Source: Bog-159 sp049516155 | Lineage (GTDB): Bacteria; Acidobacteriota; Terriglobia; Bryobacterales; Bryobacteraceae | Direction of reading: 5' to 3' | Length of the DNA stretch: 64,000 bases | Assembly (NCBI GenBank): GCA_049516155.1 | Contig: JBEKTJ010000001.1 | Location: 86,699-150,698 of the forward strand | Part shown: positions 34,934 through 43,744 of the stretch, one piece after another | Layout: each line of letters starts with the position of its first letter | Position numbering within the stretch: position 1 is the stretch's first letter | Translations under genes and position numbers: made by a program | Notes under the pieces: generated by a model | What the model was told of the DNA's origin: nothing | Databases searched by the model: none | What the model saw: the letters and a program-made list of their open reading frames with translations, nothing else

Positions 34934-35781
34934 GCCGCCTCCGCCACTGTGCGCGCCAGACGGATCGAAACCTCGCGCATTGCGGCGCGGTCGCCACGCA
35001 CGAATTGCAAATGGATTAGGCCGCTCGCGTCATCCAGCGTCTGGTGCAGATCGTCCACCGAACGGAACGACCGTCCCTCGGCGCCGGTAAGAACATCACC
35101 GACCCACAGGGGCGCTCCGGCTGCCGGACTTCCGGGTTCCACCTTGAGCACCAGCAAGCCGAAGCGCCGGTCCTCCAAACGTACGGGCTGCACCGTTACG
35201 CCCAGCGAGAAGCCGGACGCGCCGCGACGCAGGAAAGCCGTCACGGCGTTGCCGGGAACGGCCGCACCCAGCCCGTTCACGATCATGGTGTTGATGCCGA
35301 TCACGCGGCCGGATGCATCGGCCAGCGGGCCGCCCGAGTTGCCGGGCGCCAGACGCACATCCGCCAGGACCCAGCTTTGGCGGCCGAATCCCGAGAGGCT
35401 GCCGAGCGCATGCACCACACCGGTGGTCAGCGCGCCGATGAAGCCCATGGGGTTGCCGATGGCCATCACCAATTCGCCTACGCGCAACGCACCGGAATCG
35501 CCGAAAGTGGCCGCGGGCAGGCTGGTGGCTTGCACCTGGAGCGAAGCCAGATCGCGCCGTGCATCGCGCGCCAGCAGCGTGGCGGGCAACTCGCGGCCAT
35601 CCCAAAGCCGGACCGAAGCGCCGGCGCCGCGGGCCACGTGCGCGTTGGTGACGATCTGGCCATCGGACGTGGCGATCACGCCGGAGCCGCCCGCATTGTC
35701 CCAAGTGTGTGCGCCGCGCAGACGCACTTCGACGGTGGAGCGCCGCAATCGTTCCGCAACTTCTCCGAAGGCGCGCGGCAT
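34930..35781 (-). CDS. S1C (HtrA/Deg-like) serine protease with PDZ domain
   Basis: About 283 residues from ATG 35781, which lies 1 nt after the stop of the preceding protease gene. The catalytic triad is intact: His in TNAHV, Asp in RRDLASL, Ser in APGNSGGPL. One C-terminal PDZ domain (FGLLVLKVEPGSPAAGAPL) follows. No signal peptide or transmembrane segment is visible, so it appears cytoplasmic, unlike DegP. Its pairing with a second protease and a pseudo-receiver regulator is unusual. Confidence 0.88.
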   Translation of the reverse strand: MPRAFGEVAERLRRSTVEVRLRGAHTWDNAGGSGVIATSDGQIVTNAHVARGAGASVRLWDGRELPATLLARDARRDLASLQVQATSLPAATFGDSGALRVGELVMAIGNPMGFIGALTTGVVHALGSLSGFGRQSWVLADVRLAPGNSGGPLADASGRVIGINTMIVNGLGAAVPGNAVTAFLRRGASGFSLGVTVQPVRLEDRRFGLLVLKVEPGSPAAGAPLWVGDVLTGAEGRSFRSVDDLHQTLDDASGLIHLQFVRGDRAAMREVSIRLARTVAEAA

Positions 35782-35782
35782 G

Positions 35783-36670
35783 TCAGTCTTCCCTCCGGGG
35801 CCGTTCTCCAACCGTTATATTCAGTTCGATGACCTGGCCGCCGCGCACGATGCGCGCCGCCACAGGCTTGCCGACGGACTCGTGGTCGAGCACGGATTGG
35901 ATGTCGTCGGTATCTCGCACGGGCTTGCCGTCGAGCGCCACCAGAATATCGCCGATGAGCACACCGGCGCGCGCGGCGGGCCCATCCGGCTCGGCGGAGA
36001 GCGAAATCAGGCCGGTGTTGCCGTCGGGCAGCGCGACCGGATGCAGACCTAGGCCGAGATAACCGCGCGCGACATGGCCGGTGCGCAGCAGCTCATCGAC
36101 CACGCGATTGACGGTGGAGACGGGGACCGCCAGTCCGGCGATGCGCGAGAGCGCGCTGGTCGAGATGCCCAGTACGCGGCCGCCGGTATCCACCACGGCG
36201 CCACCGGAACTGGCCGGATAGAGGGTAAGATCGAGCCGCAGATATTGATCGATTTGCCCGCCGCGCCAGGAGCGCCAAGGGCCGCCGACCGCGCTCATGA
36301 TGCCCATGGTGGCGTTGACTCCGGAATCCGGCGAGCGGCCGATGGCCAGGATCACTTGACCGGGCTTCAGCGTCTCGGCCGCGCTGAACGTAGCCGCAGG
36401 CTCGCCCTTCTCGGCCAGTCTCAGCACAGCAAGATCGGTGCCGGCATCGCGGCCCGCCAGCGTGGCGGAAGTGGTGCGGCCGTCCGGCAGCGTGATGCCG
36501 ATTTCATCGCGGCGGCGGATGGCATGCTCGGCTGTGACGACGATGCCGGGCCGCCAGATGACGCCGCTTGAAGCGAAGCGCGGCCGGGCATTCACGGCCA
36601 CCACGGCGCGGCTGGCGTGCTCTACGGCTCCGGCCAGTTCGTTGGATAAGGCAACTAGTTCGTTTTCCAT
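35783..36670 (-). CDS. S1C-like serine protease with PDZ domain
   Basis: From ATG 36670 the protein has 295 residues. Triad residues are His in VTAEHAI, Asp in GTDLAVL and Ser in YPASSGGAV; the last departs from the usual GNSGGP, changing the oxyanion-hole neighbours. A C-terminal PDZ domain (GLISLSAEPDGPAARAGV) is present. There is no signal peptide with this start; an upstream frame extension to 36988 overlaps other sequence and is rejected. It is the first gene of the protease-protease-LuxR operon. A broken copy of its 5' part lies at 39118-39361. Confidence 0.85.
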   Translation of the reverse strand: MENELVALSNELAGAVEHASRAVVAVNARPRFASSGVIWRPGIVVTAEHAIRRRDEIGITLPDGRTTSATLAGRDAGTDLAVLRLAEKGEPAATFSAAETLKPGQVILAIGRSPDSGVNATMGIMSAVGGPWRSWRGGQIDQYLRLDLTLYPASSGGAVVDTGGRVLGISTSALSRIAGLAVPVSTVNRVVDELLRTGHVARGYLGLGLHPVALPDGNTGLISLSAEPDGPAARAGVLIGDILVALDGKPVRDTDDIQSVLDHESVGKPVAARIVRGGQVIELNITVGERPRRED

Positions 36671-36770
36671 GTCTTCAGGATGGCGCACGCCGGACGCGCC
36701 GCACACCGGCAAATCGGGCAGGGAGTGGCCTGGAAGATTGGCTGGCGGCCCGTGGCATAATAATAAGCGC

Positions 36771-36965
36771 ATGGTTGCCGCTACGCTTGTCTCCGTTGAG
36801 GAATAACCTGGCCACATCCTACGAACCGGAATGCGATTACGTGGACGGTGAACTCTAGAGAGGACCGCAACGTGGGCGAAAAAGATCACAACACGCGTAG
36901 TGGACGGCATCCTGCGCACCAGCGATCCCGACATCGCTGTTCCGCTGTCAGAAATATTCGAATAA
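36771..36965 (+). pseudogene. Internally deleted Uma2 copy
   Basis: This stretch matches the start (about 40 codons) and the last 20 or so codons of the intact Uma2 gene at 36989, with the middle missing, a stop codon early (GTTGAGGAATAA) and frame changes. The upstream sequences (CCGTGGCATAAT) are also duplicated. It is a dead tandem copy. Confidence 0.8.
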
Positions 36966-36988
36966 CAGCCCCGTGGCATAATGGACAA

Positions 36989-37486
36989 ATGGGCGCATCG
37001 ACGCTTGTCTCACTTGAGGAATACCAGTCCACATCCTACGATCCGGATTGCGACTATGTGGATGGCGAGCTGGAGGATCGCAACGTGGGCAAGAAAAGTC
37101 ATGCCAAAGCGCAGAGCAAACTGGATCGTCTGCTCGGCGCTCGTTATCCGTCGCTCTTCGTGGTAGTAGAGCAGCGCATTCGAGTGTCCGCCACCCGTTA
37201 TCGCGTCCCCGACGTTTGCGCCATGCTCGCCGAACCCGACGAGGAGGTTTTCACCCAGCCGCCCTTCCTGTGCGTCGAAGTCCTCTCGCCAGAGGACCGC
37301 GCTAGCAGAATCGAACGTAAGATCGCCGACTACCTAAAGTTCGGTGTTCGCTACATCTGGGTGATCGATCCACGGACACGGGAGGCGTTCATTCACAGTG
37401 CCACGGGCATGCACGCCGTTGAGGACGGAATTCTTCGCACGAGCGACCCCGACATCGCCGTACCGCTCACCGAAATCCTCGGCTAG
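36989..37486 (+). CDS. Uma2 family (DUF820) restriction-endonuclease-like protein
   Basis: This 165-residue protein has the PD-(D/E)xK-like fold of Uma2: YVDGELEDRNVGKKSHAKAQ, RVPDVCAM with the metal Asp, CVEVLSPEDR with the Glu and RKIADYLKFGVRYIWVIDP. The start is ATG 36989; the longer frame from 36848 runs through the dead copy upstream. The Uma2 family is large in Acidobacteria and cyanobacteria, and its biological role is unsettled. Confidence 0.88.
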   Translation: MGASTLVSLEEYQSTSYDPDCDYVDGELEDRNVGKKSHAKAQSKLDRLLGARYPSLFVVVEQRIRVSATRYRVPDVCAMLAEPDEEVFTQPPFLCVEVLSPEDRASRIERKIADYLKFGVRYIWVIDPRTREAFIHSATGMHAVEDGILRTSDPDIAVPLTEILG

Positions 37487-37652
37487 AAATTATGCGCAGA
37501 TAGGCCGAGATCAGGATGATGAGCATGCCGGAGGTGGCCGCTCCTTCTGAAAAGGCCCGCGATGTTCCGGGTTCTTGATCACCAGCACCATCCCCGCCGG
37601 GCACATGCTACGAGCAGCTGCCTGAGCAGAGGCGCCTGCGATCCATTCGCGA

Positions 37653-38459
37653 CTAACGTCTGTAATACCAAGACTGGTTAGTTGCAATCGTATGACAATC
37701 GGCCGACGGCTTCAGGACGACGTTGTGCCACGTATCCCCGTTGTTCCAATTCAAATCGCCTTTCCAGTCGCCGTCGGATTGCGTGAAAACACCGTGAACG
37801 AAGTCGTCCTGACGGGAGATGCGAAGGGTTGTTCCCTGCATGGTAAGGCGCCACTGAAGCGTATTGGCCTGATCGGGGCGTCCGACCAATTGCTCGTGCC
37901 ACTCGCCTTCGAGGCATGCGGTCGCCAGCGTGGGTTTAGGGGCCTCATCCGCGGTTGCAACTGTTTTTGAGGTCGCCTTCTCAGGAGCAGAGAGTATGCC
38001 GAATTCCTGAGGTAAGACATAGGTCGTCAGGTCAATCTTTCTCAGGTCCGAGTGTTGGTATTTGTCCGCATCGACCCACAGTTCAGCAGTCTTTCCAAGG
38101 GATGCGGGAGGAATCTCGAATTTGAAGTACCCGTACGTGTCTGTGCACGTCTGGACGACGCCCTGTTCATGCGTCGAAAAATAAACCGTCGCCCGCGGGA
38201 CGCCTGCCGTCGGGTCGGCAGGGGGCGAGTAAACGCGCCCGTCAACCCAGTATCGTAGCGGTGGCTGGATTCTTGCGCGGACCAGATCGGCTGCAATGGC
38301 CAAAACGATGGTCACGAGCGCGAGCACGAACAACATCTTCGCCTGCCCGTCCGGGATCTTCCTCCTGATTAACTCAAACAGCACGAGGACGACAAGCCCG
38401 GCGAGCATCAATGGCGTTTCGATCTTGCTGGCTATCTTGAAAATATCTAGCGGATTCAT
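37653..38459 (-). CDS. Membrane-anchored hypothetical protein with carboxypeptidase-regulatory-like domain
   Basis: Two transmembrane helices near the N-terminus (TPLMLAGLVVLVLFELI and AKMLFVLALVTIVLAIAADLV) precede a domain of about 80 residues resembling a carboxypeptidase-regulatory/CNA-B Ig-like fold (YGYFKFEIPPASLGKTAELWVDA). A linker and a C-terminal beta-rich domain (GEWHEQLVGRPDQ...WRLTMQGTTLRIS) with two Cys follow. The start at ATG 38459 has GAGG 5 nt upstream. No function is recognised; there is no operon partner. Confidence 0.65.
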   Translation of the reverse strand: MNPLDIFKIASKIETPLMLAGLVVLVLFELIRRKIPDGQAKMLFVLALVTIVLAIAADLVRARIQPPLRYWVDGRVYSPPADPTAGVPRATVYFSTHEQGVVQTCTDTYGYFKFEIPPASLGKTAELWVDADKYQHSDLRKIDLTTYVLPQEFGILSAPEKATSKTVATADEAPKPTLATACLEGEWHEQLVGRPDQANTLQWRLTMQGTTLRISRQDDFVHGVFTQSDGDWKGDLNWNNGDTWHNVVLKPSADCHTIATNQSWYYRR

Positions 38460-38691
38460 GGACACCTCGATACCGGCACGCCTGGCGTAGCTGGACGCTC
38501 GGAGATTCAGAGCGTCGGCATGGCACGCACGCCTGAGGGCAAACTAAAGGCCTCAGCCCACGATTTCCATTGTTGACTTGCGATGGGTTTCAGTATACAC
38601 CATGTTCCGCCAGCGAAGGCGTTCAGAATTGTCCAATACGAGATGATCCTGAAGACGGCGGATACTGCTGAATGGTCATCCGCATAGTGCG

Positions 38692-39090
38692 TCGTCCGGG
38701 AGGGGAAGCGAAGATCTACGCACGGGTAGAGAAGCTGCTGGTGGAGCACATTACCGCACACGGGGAAGAAGGGGCGGGGCGTGGTGCGGGTGTACCTGGC
38801 CAAACTGGGGCGGAGGTCGCTGCCGCAGATCACGCGCCTGATTCGCAATACGCCAAGACGGGGCAGGTGCGCGCGACGTCGTCTCGGCGGCGGCGGTTTG
38901 GCAAGGTGTACACGGCTGGGGGTGTGGCGCTGCTGGCGAAGGTGGATCTGGCCCACGCGCGGCTGAGCGGACCGGCCACGCGGGGGATCTTGGAGCGGGA
39001 ATACCGGGCGTACGGACATGCGGAGTACGCGCGGCTGGTGGGGATTTCCGTGGCGCATTGTGCAATCTGTGCCAGAGATCGGATTATCTG
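38692..39090 (+). pseudogene. Decayed IS integrase/transposase N-terminal fragment
   Basis: Three consecutive frames each carry a piece of an IS integrase N-terminus: KIYARVEKLLVEHITAHGEE, then RVYLAKLGRRSLPQITRLIRN in the next frame, then YTAGGVALLAKVDLAHARLSGPATRGILEREY and LVGISVAH. At least two frameshifts separate them, and the DDE catalytic part is absent. Confidence 0.7.
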
Positions 39091-39117
39091 AAACTGGCCG
39101 TATGCTACGAGAGCGCG

Positions 39118-39361
39118 AGCGGCCGATGGCCAGGATCACTTGACCGGGCTTCGTTTACGCGACGCCGAAAGTCGCTTCAGTGCAGCAAGATCCGTGCCCG
39201 CATCCCGGCCCGCCCAACGTGGCGGAAGTGGTGCGGTCTTCCGGCAGCGTGACGCCGCTTGAAGCGAAGCGCGGCCGGGCATTCACGGCCACCGCTGCGC
39301 GGCCGGCCTGCTCTACGGCTCCGGCCAGTTCGTTGGATAAGGCAACTAGTTCGTTTTCCAT
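39118..39361 (-). pseudogene. Broken duplicate of the S1C protease gene 5' end
   Basis: On the minus strand from ATG 39361 the sequence repeats the start of the gene at 35783-36670 (MENELVALSNELAGAVE, then AVVAVNARPRFASSGV, with few changes), then skips the segment with the catalytic His and joins TLPEDRTTSATLGG before losing frame. About 90 bp of upstream sequence is duplicated too. It abuts the decayed IS fragment. Confidence 0.85.
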
Positions 39362-39584
39362 GTTCTTCAGGATGGCGCAGGGTGTGCATGCCGCACACCG
39401 GCAAATCGGGCAGGGGTGGCCTGGGAGATTGGCGAGTGCCGCCCAGCTTATGACAGGCGTGGGAAGTGCACCGCAGACGGTGGTCTCGTGCCTTGCACCG
39501 GCCCGGCGCCGTTCCACACTGCGACGTGTCCCGGACGCCATAGCACCGCGTAACCTTCCTCGCCGCCGGTGCGCCTCCCGACCA

Positions 39585-40328
39585 GTGAACATTGGGAGCA
39601 TCGCCGTGCCGGTAACATTCGTCTGCCTGCTGGTCAGCGTTGGCGCCCGTGCGCAGACATCCGCCCAATCGTCCACGGAATCTTCCGATGGGCTGAACCA
39701 CGACCGCATCCTGGGCGTCATCCCCAACTATCAAACAGTTAACAATGGAACGCCTGAGACGCCGCCCCTCGCGCCGCGCCAGAAATGGCTCTTCTTTCTG
39801 GACGAGACCAAAGATCCGTTCAACATCGCGGCGGCGGCGCTCAGCGCCGGCCTTTCGCAAGCGGACAACCAAACACCCAAGTATGGCGAAGGTGGCGGAG
39901 CTTATGCCAAGCGATTCGGCGCCGCGCTGGGCGATTTCACTTCCCAGAACCTTTTTAGCGATGCCATACTCGCCTGCGCCTTGCATCAGGATCCGAGGTA
40001 TTTTCGCAGAGGGCCGCAGTCCCGTTTTCTGCCGCGTGTCCTGTATTCGCTGAGCCGCATGGCGGTGGCGCGGCAGGATTCCGGCCGGTCGACGTTCAAC
40101 GCGTCCGGAGTTTTCGGCATGGCGCTGGGCATCGGCGCCTCGAATCTCTATTACCCCTCCGTCAGCCGGACTGGGACGGTGATGGGCACGCGCGTGGGCA
40201 CCAGCGTGGCTGGCTGGGCGCTGGGGAATTTCGCCGCCGAATTCTGGCCCGATATACACCAGAAGTTTTTCCCGAACGGTTTCCCGCACCGGAAGGTTCC
40301 GCCACCCCCGGCATTACCGCACCGATAG
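39585..40328 (+). CDS. Secreted acidobacterial hypothetical protein
   Basis: From GTG 39585 (GTG 39606 also possible) the protein has a signal peptide (AVPVTFVCLLVSVGARAQ) and about 225 mature residues. Motifs include GAALGDFTSQNLFSDAIL, LHQDPRYFRRG and EFWPDIHQKFF, the pattern of a secreted family I have seen as hypothetical proteins in Acidobacteria. The Gly/Ala-rich segments could be membrane-inserting or outer-membrane associated. No function is known. The longer frame from 39180 is read-through of the protease duplicate and is not accepted. Confidence 0.7.
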   Translation: MNIGSIAVPVTFVCLLVSVGARAQTSAQSSTESSDGLNHDRILGVIPNYQTVNNGTPETPPLAPRQKWLFFLDETKDPFNIAAAALSAGLSQADNQTPKYGEGGGAYAKRFGAALGDFTSQNLFSDAILACALHQDPRYFRRGPQSRFLPRVLYSLSRMAVARQDSGRSTFNASGVFGMALGIGASNLYYPSVSRTGTVMGTRVGTSVAGWALGNFAAEFWPDIHQKFFPNGFPHRKVPPPPALPHR

Positions 40329-40384
40329 GCAACCTACTAAACTCCATCGAACTCGCCGAACCGGGTGATACAATCGTCGATGCG

Positions 40385-41488
40385 ATGCGAAGGATCTGGC
40401 TGCTGGCGCTGGCGGCCGCGCTGGCGGTAACGCTCTCGTCCTGGGGCAAGAAGAAAAAAGAGGAAGAGACGCAGGTGTTGCTGCTTCCTAAAGATCCGCC
40501 CAGCGCCCTTACGGTGGAGACGCGCCGTCTGGTATTCAACGTCACGCCGCTTTCAGCCAAGGGACTCCTTTCCCAACAAACGCGCGATGCGCTGAGGTGG
40601 CTGCTGCGCTCGACGAATGGGGCCGCGGTAGTGAAGCTGCGCGCTTTCGTGGCCGGCAGCGGGGATCTGCGGCGTGTGCGCGAGCTGGTCAGCGAAAACT
40701 TCACCGAGCGCCGCATGGCTTTACCGGTGCTTAGCGTCGTACAGGTGGGCGCGTTGCCGCTCGAAGCGGCGCAAGTGGTGTTGGAATCCACCGCGGTGGC
40801 GAAAAAGGACGTGAATCAATATGGACTCGTGTATATTTCGGGGCAGGCAGCTACCTCCGGGGAGCCGCTCGATCCCGTGCTGCCGCTGGCCCAGCAATCG
40901 TTGGCGCGTCTGGCGACGGCCGTGAATGCGGCGGGTTCCGAGCCCGGCGACGTGGCGCGGGTCACCTGTTTCTTAAGCTCGCTCAACCGCTACGCGGAAG
41001 TGCACCGGCTAGTGGAGTCGACTTACTCCGGCGCGGCATTGAATTTCGTGCAGGTGCAGCGGGCGCCGGCGCGCGCGGTCGCCGAGTGCGAGGCCGTAGC
41101 CCGGCTGCGCTGGAACACGGGTACGGCGATACACATGCTGAATCCGGAGGGACTGGCGGAATCCTCTCAGCTTTCCCAGATTGCCCTGATCGGCGCGCCG
41201 CAAGTCATTTTGACCGGCAGCCAGGAAGCTTTCGGCTTTCAGGATGCCGACGCGCGCCTGGCGTTCGAGCGCTTGCAGAAATCGCTTTCGCAGGAGGGCG
41301 GCTCGCTGCGGCATTTGGCCTTCACCAGCATGTATCCACTTTCGTCCAGGATATCGGAGCAGGTGCGCAAGATCCGCGGAGAATTCTACGACGGCGCGCG
41401 CCCCCCGGCGGGAACCATGCTGCCCTTTCAGGGCCTGCCTTCGATGGACGCCGGTTTCGCCCTCGACGTTGTGGCGGTGAAAGAATAA
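40385..41488 (+). CDS. Secreted protein with two Rid (YjgF/RidA) domains
   Basis: An N-terminal signal-like helix (MRRIWLLALAAALAVTLSSWG) is followed by a Lys/Glu stretch and two Rid-fold regions: about 130-245 (YGLVYISGQAATSGEPLDPVLPLAQQSLARL...VARVTCFLSS) and about 265-365 (VILTGSQEAFGFQDADARLAFERLQ...HLAFTSMYPLS). RidA proteins deaminate reactive enamines, but this one appears exported and the catalytic Arg is not evident in either copy, so another role is likely. Confidence 0.75.
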   Translation: MRRIWLLALAAALAVTLSSWGKKKKEEETQVLLLPKDPPSALTVETRRLVFNVTPLSAKGLLSQQTRDALRWLLRSTNGAAVVKLRAFVAGSGDLRRVRELVSENFTERRMALPVLSVVQVGALPLEAAQVVLESTAVAKKDVNQYGLVYISGQAATSGEPLDPVLPLAQQSLARLATAVNAAGSEPGDVARVTCFLSSLNRYAEVHRLVESTYSGAALNFVQVQRAPARAVAECEAVARLRWNTGTAIHMLNPEGLAESSQLSQIALIGAPQVILTGSQEAFGFQDADARLAFERLQKSLSQEGGSLRHLAFTSMYPLSSRISEQVRKIRGEFYDGARPPAGTMLPFQGLPSMDAGFALDVVAVKE

Positions 41489-41497
41489 GTCGATTCG

Positions 41498-42532
41498 ATG
41501 CCAAAAACTACAGTCGCATTCGGTGAGGTCATGCTGCGGCTGGCGCCGCCCGGATTCGAGCGCCTTCTGCAGTCGCCGCAATTCGTGGCCACCTTCGGCG
41601 GCGGCGAGGCTAACGTGGCGGTGGCGCTCGCCACCTTCGGATTGCCCGCGCGTTTTGTGACGCTGCTGCCGCCCAACCATCCCATCGCGGATGCGGTGGT
41701 CGGTGAACTGCGGCGTTTCGGCGTCGATACCTCCCGCATTGTGCGCGCGCACGGGCGCATGCCGGTCTACTACGTCGAAACTGGCGCGAATCAAAGGGCG
41801 TCGAAGGTGGTCTACGACCGGGACTATAGCTCCATGGCGCTGGCCAAGCCGGCCGATGTGGATTGGGATTTGGTGTTCGAGGACGCCGGCTGGTTTCATA
41901 TCACGGGCATCACGCCAGCCATCAGCGCAAGCGCCGCGGACCTGGCGCTGGAGGCAGTGCGCGCCGCGCGCCGGAAGGGCATCACGGTTTCCTGCGACCT
42001 CAACTACCGCAAGAACCTTTGGAAGTGGGGCAAGCCCGCCAGCCAGGTGATGCGGGAACTGGTGGGCTTTGTGGACGTAGTCGTCGCCAATGAGGAAGAT
42101 TGCCAGATGGCGCTGGGCATCGCCGCCCAGGTGGACGTGCATGCAGGCAAACTGGACCCCGTCCATTATGCCGCGCTTACCGGCCAGGTGCTGGCGGAGT
42201 TTCCCAACCTGAGAACCATCGCCGTGACCTTGCGGGAATCCCACAGCGCTTCGCACAACGGATGGTCGGCATGCCTCAACGATGGCCGGACATTTCTGGT
42301 GAGCCGGCATTACGAGATCACCCACATCGTGGACCGTGTGGGCGGCGGCGATGCATTTGCGGGCGGGTTGATTTATGGTTTGCAGGCGCTCGACGGTCCC
42401 CAGGCGGCGCTTGAGTTCGCGGTGGCCGCCAGTTGCCTGAAACACTCCATCCCAGGCGATTTCAACCGCTTCAGCGTGCAGGAGGTGCAGCAGTTGCTTT
42501 CCGGCGGCGGATCCGGGCGGGTCCAGCGGTAG
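41498..42532 (+). CDS. kdgK: PfkB family sugar kinase, probable 2-keto-3-deoxygluconate kinase
   Basis: This 344-residue ribokinase-fold protein has the N-terminal FGGGEANVAVALATFG substrate site, a KDG-kinase-like PVYYVETGANQRAS lid, SCDLNYRKNLW and the catalytic base region VDRVGGGDAFAGGL with Asp. It is closest to KdgK by these motifs, but fructokinase or another PfkB substrate is possible. The start is 10 nt after the Rid gene. Confidence 0.82.
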   Translation: MPKTTVAFGEVMLRLAPPGFERLLQSPQFVATFGGGEANVAVALATFGLPARFVTLLPPNHPIADAVVGELRRFGVDTSRIVRAHGRMPVYYVETGANQRASKVVYDRDYSSMALAKPADVDWDLVFEDAGWFHITGITPAISASAADLALEAVRAARRKGITVSCDLNYRKNLWKWGKPASQVMRELVGFVDVVVANEEDCQMALGIAAQVDVHAGKLDPVHYAALTGQVLAEFPNLRTIAVTLRESHSASHNGWSACLNDGRTFLVSRHYEITHIVDRVGGGDAFAGGLIYGLQALDGPQAALEFAVAASCLKHSIPGDFNRFSVQEVQQLLSGGGSGRVQR

Positions 42533-42605
42533 GGCCTTGCCGAAAAGACGTTTTGGCGCGGGCTATGGCGCTCCCGCCTGCCTGCTAGAATAGAGAGCAA
42601 CGGTA

Positions 42606-43640
42606 ATGTCTATGGTGGCACGCATTCCTTTGACGCTGGTGCTTTTCTCGCTGGCTTTGATTCTGGCCGACGACAAGCAACCGTCCGATAATAAGCAGCC
42701 TGCGAAACCCATCAAGGTGCAGGTGAACGAGGTGATCGTACCCGTGACGGTCACCGACTATAAGGGGCGCTTCGTCTCGAACCTGGAGGCCAAGGACTTC
42801 AAGATCTACGATCAGGATAAAGAGCAGCGCATCGAGTTCTTCAGCCACGATCGCAATCAGCCGCTGGTGGTTGGGTTCCTGCTCGATCTGAGCAACGACA
42901 GCCGCGTGCACTGGAAGAATTATCAGGATGCGGCGATCGACCTGGTGCTGCACGTACTGCCGGGGGATAAGAAGTTCAGCGGCTTTCTGATTTCGTACTC
43001 GAACGAGCCGGAGCTGCAGGTTAACACTACCAGCGAGGCCGACCAAATGGTCGAGAAGCTGCGTAAGATGAAGCCCGGCGGCGGATCGTCTTTGTACGAT
43101 GCCATTTATATGGCCTGCATGCACCGGCAGGTTGTGGAGGGCGAGCCCTACGATCCGCGGCGGGTGATCATCGTGATCGGCGACGGGCACGATAATGCCA
43201 GCAAGAAAAGCCTGGACGAAGTCATTGAGATTGCGCAGCGCAGTCTGGTAACCATCTACGGGATGAGCACGGTATCCTTTGGGTTCACTAATGAAGGCGA
43301 TGAGAATCTGCTGCGTCTGGCAAGCGAGACCGGCGGCGAAGTGGAATATCCGTTGAATAATCTGTATCACGACGTGGATGGATACCTTTCGCATCCATCC
43401 GACGATGGCAACTACGCGCTGACCGTAGGATCGGGCGGGTACGCTTCCGAGGTCTCCACAGGGATTTTCCGGTCGATTGCCGCCATCATCGGCGAGGTGA
43501 CCACGCAGTACATTTTGCGTTACGTGCCGGATACGGGAACGGCGGACGCCAGGCAGTTTCGCAAGATCAGGATCGAGGTGCCTGGTTTGCCGACCGCCAA
43601 GGTGCGTTTCCGGACCGGGTATTATCCGTTTGCGCCGTAA
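42606..43640 (+). CDS. VWFA-related acidobacterial protein
   Basis: This secreted 344-residue protein belongs to the VWFA-related family expanded in Acidobacteria (TIGR03436 type). It has a signal peptide, the leading VNEVIVPVTVTDYKGRFVSNLEAKDFKIYDQDKEQ segment split around a beta-sandwich, and then a VWA-like domain with FLLDLSNDSR in place of a perfect MIDAS and VIIVIGDGHDN. The C-terminus has RYVPDTGT and RTGYYPF. The role is unknown; a second member lies at 48825. Confidence 0.88.
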   Translation: MSMVARIPLTLVLFSLALILADDKQPSDNKQPAKPIKVQVNEVIVPVTVTDYKGRFVSNLEAKDFKIYDQDKEQRIEFFSHDRNQPLVVGFLLDLSNDSRVHWKNYQDAAIDLVLHVLPGDKKFSGFLISYSNEPELQVNTTSEADQMVEKLRKMKPGGGSSLYDAIYMACMHRQVVEGEPYDPRRVIIVIGDGHDNASKKSLDEVIEIAQRSLVTIYGMSTVSFGFTNEGDENLLRLASETGGEVEYPLNNLYHDVDGYLSHPSDDGNYALTVGSGGYASEVSTGIFRSIAAIIGEVTTQYILRYVPDTGTADARQFRKIRIEVPGLPTAKVRFRTGYYPFAP

Positions 43641-43744
43641 GACCAAAAGCAACCAAAAGCAACCGCCGATGCACGCCGATGGAAGACAACACAGCGGCAA
43701 TGTTTCTTTTCGCGAACCCGCAAGTTTAGACGATAAGGTATTGT

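Noticed and set aside
39180..39584. N-terminal extension of the secreted protein at 39585
   Set aside because: This part is read-through of the duplicated protease gene in another frame; the signal peptide starts at GTG 39585 or 39606.
41009..42445. 478-residue minus-strand frame
   Set aside because: It is antisense to the Rid and sugar kinase genes, which have clear motifs.
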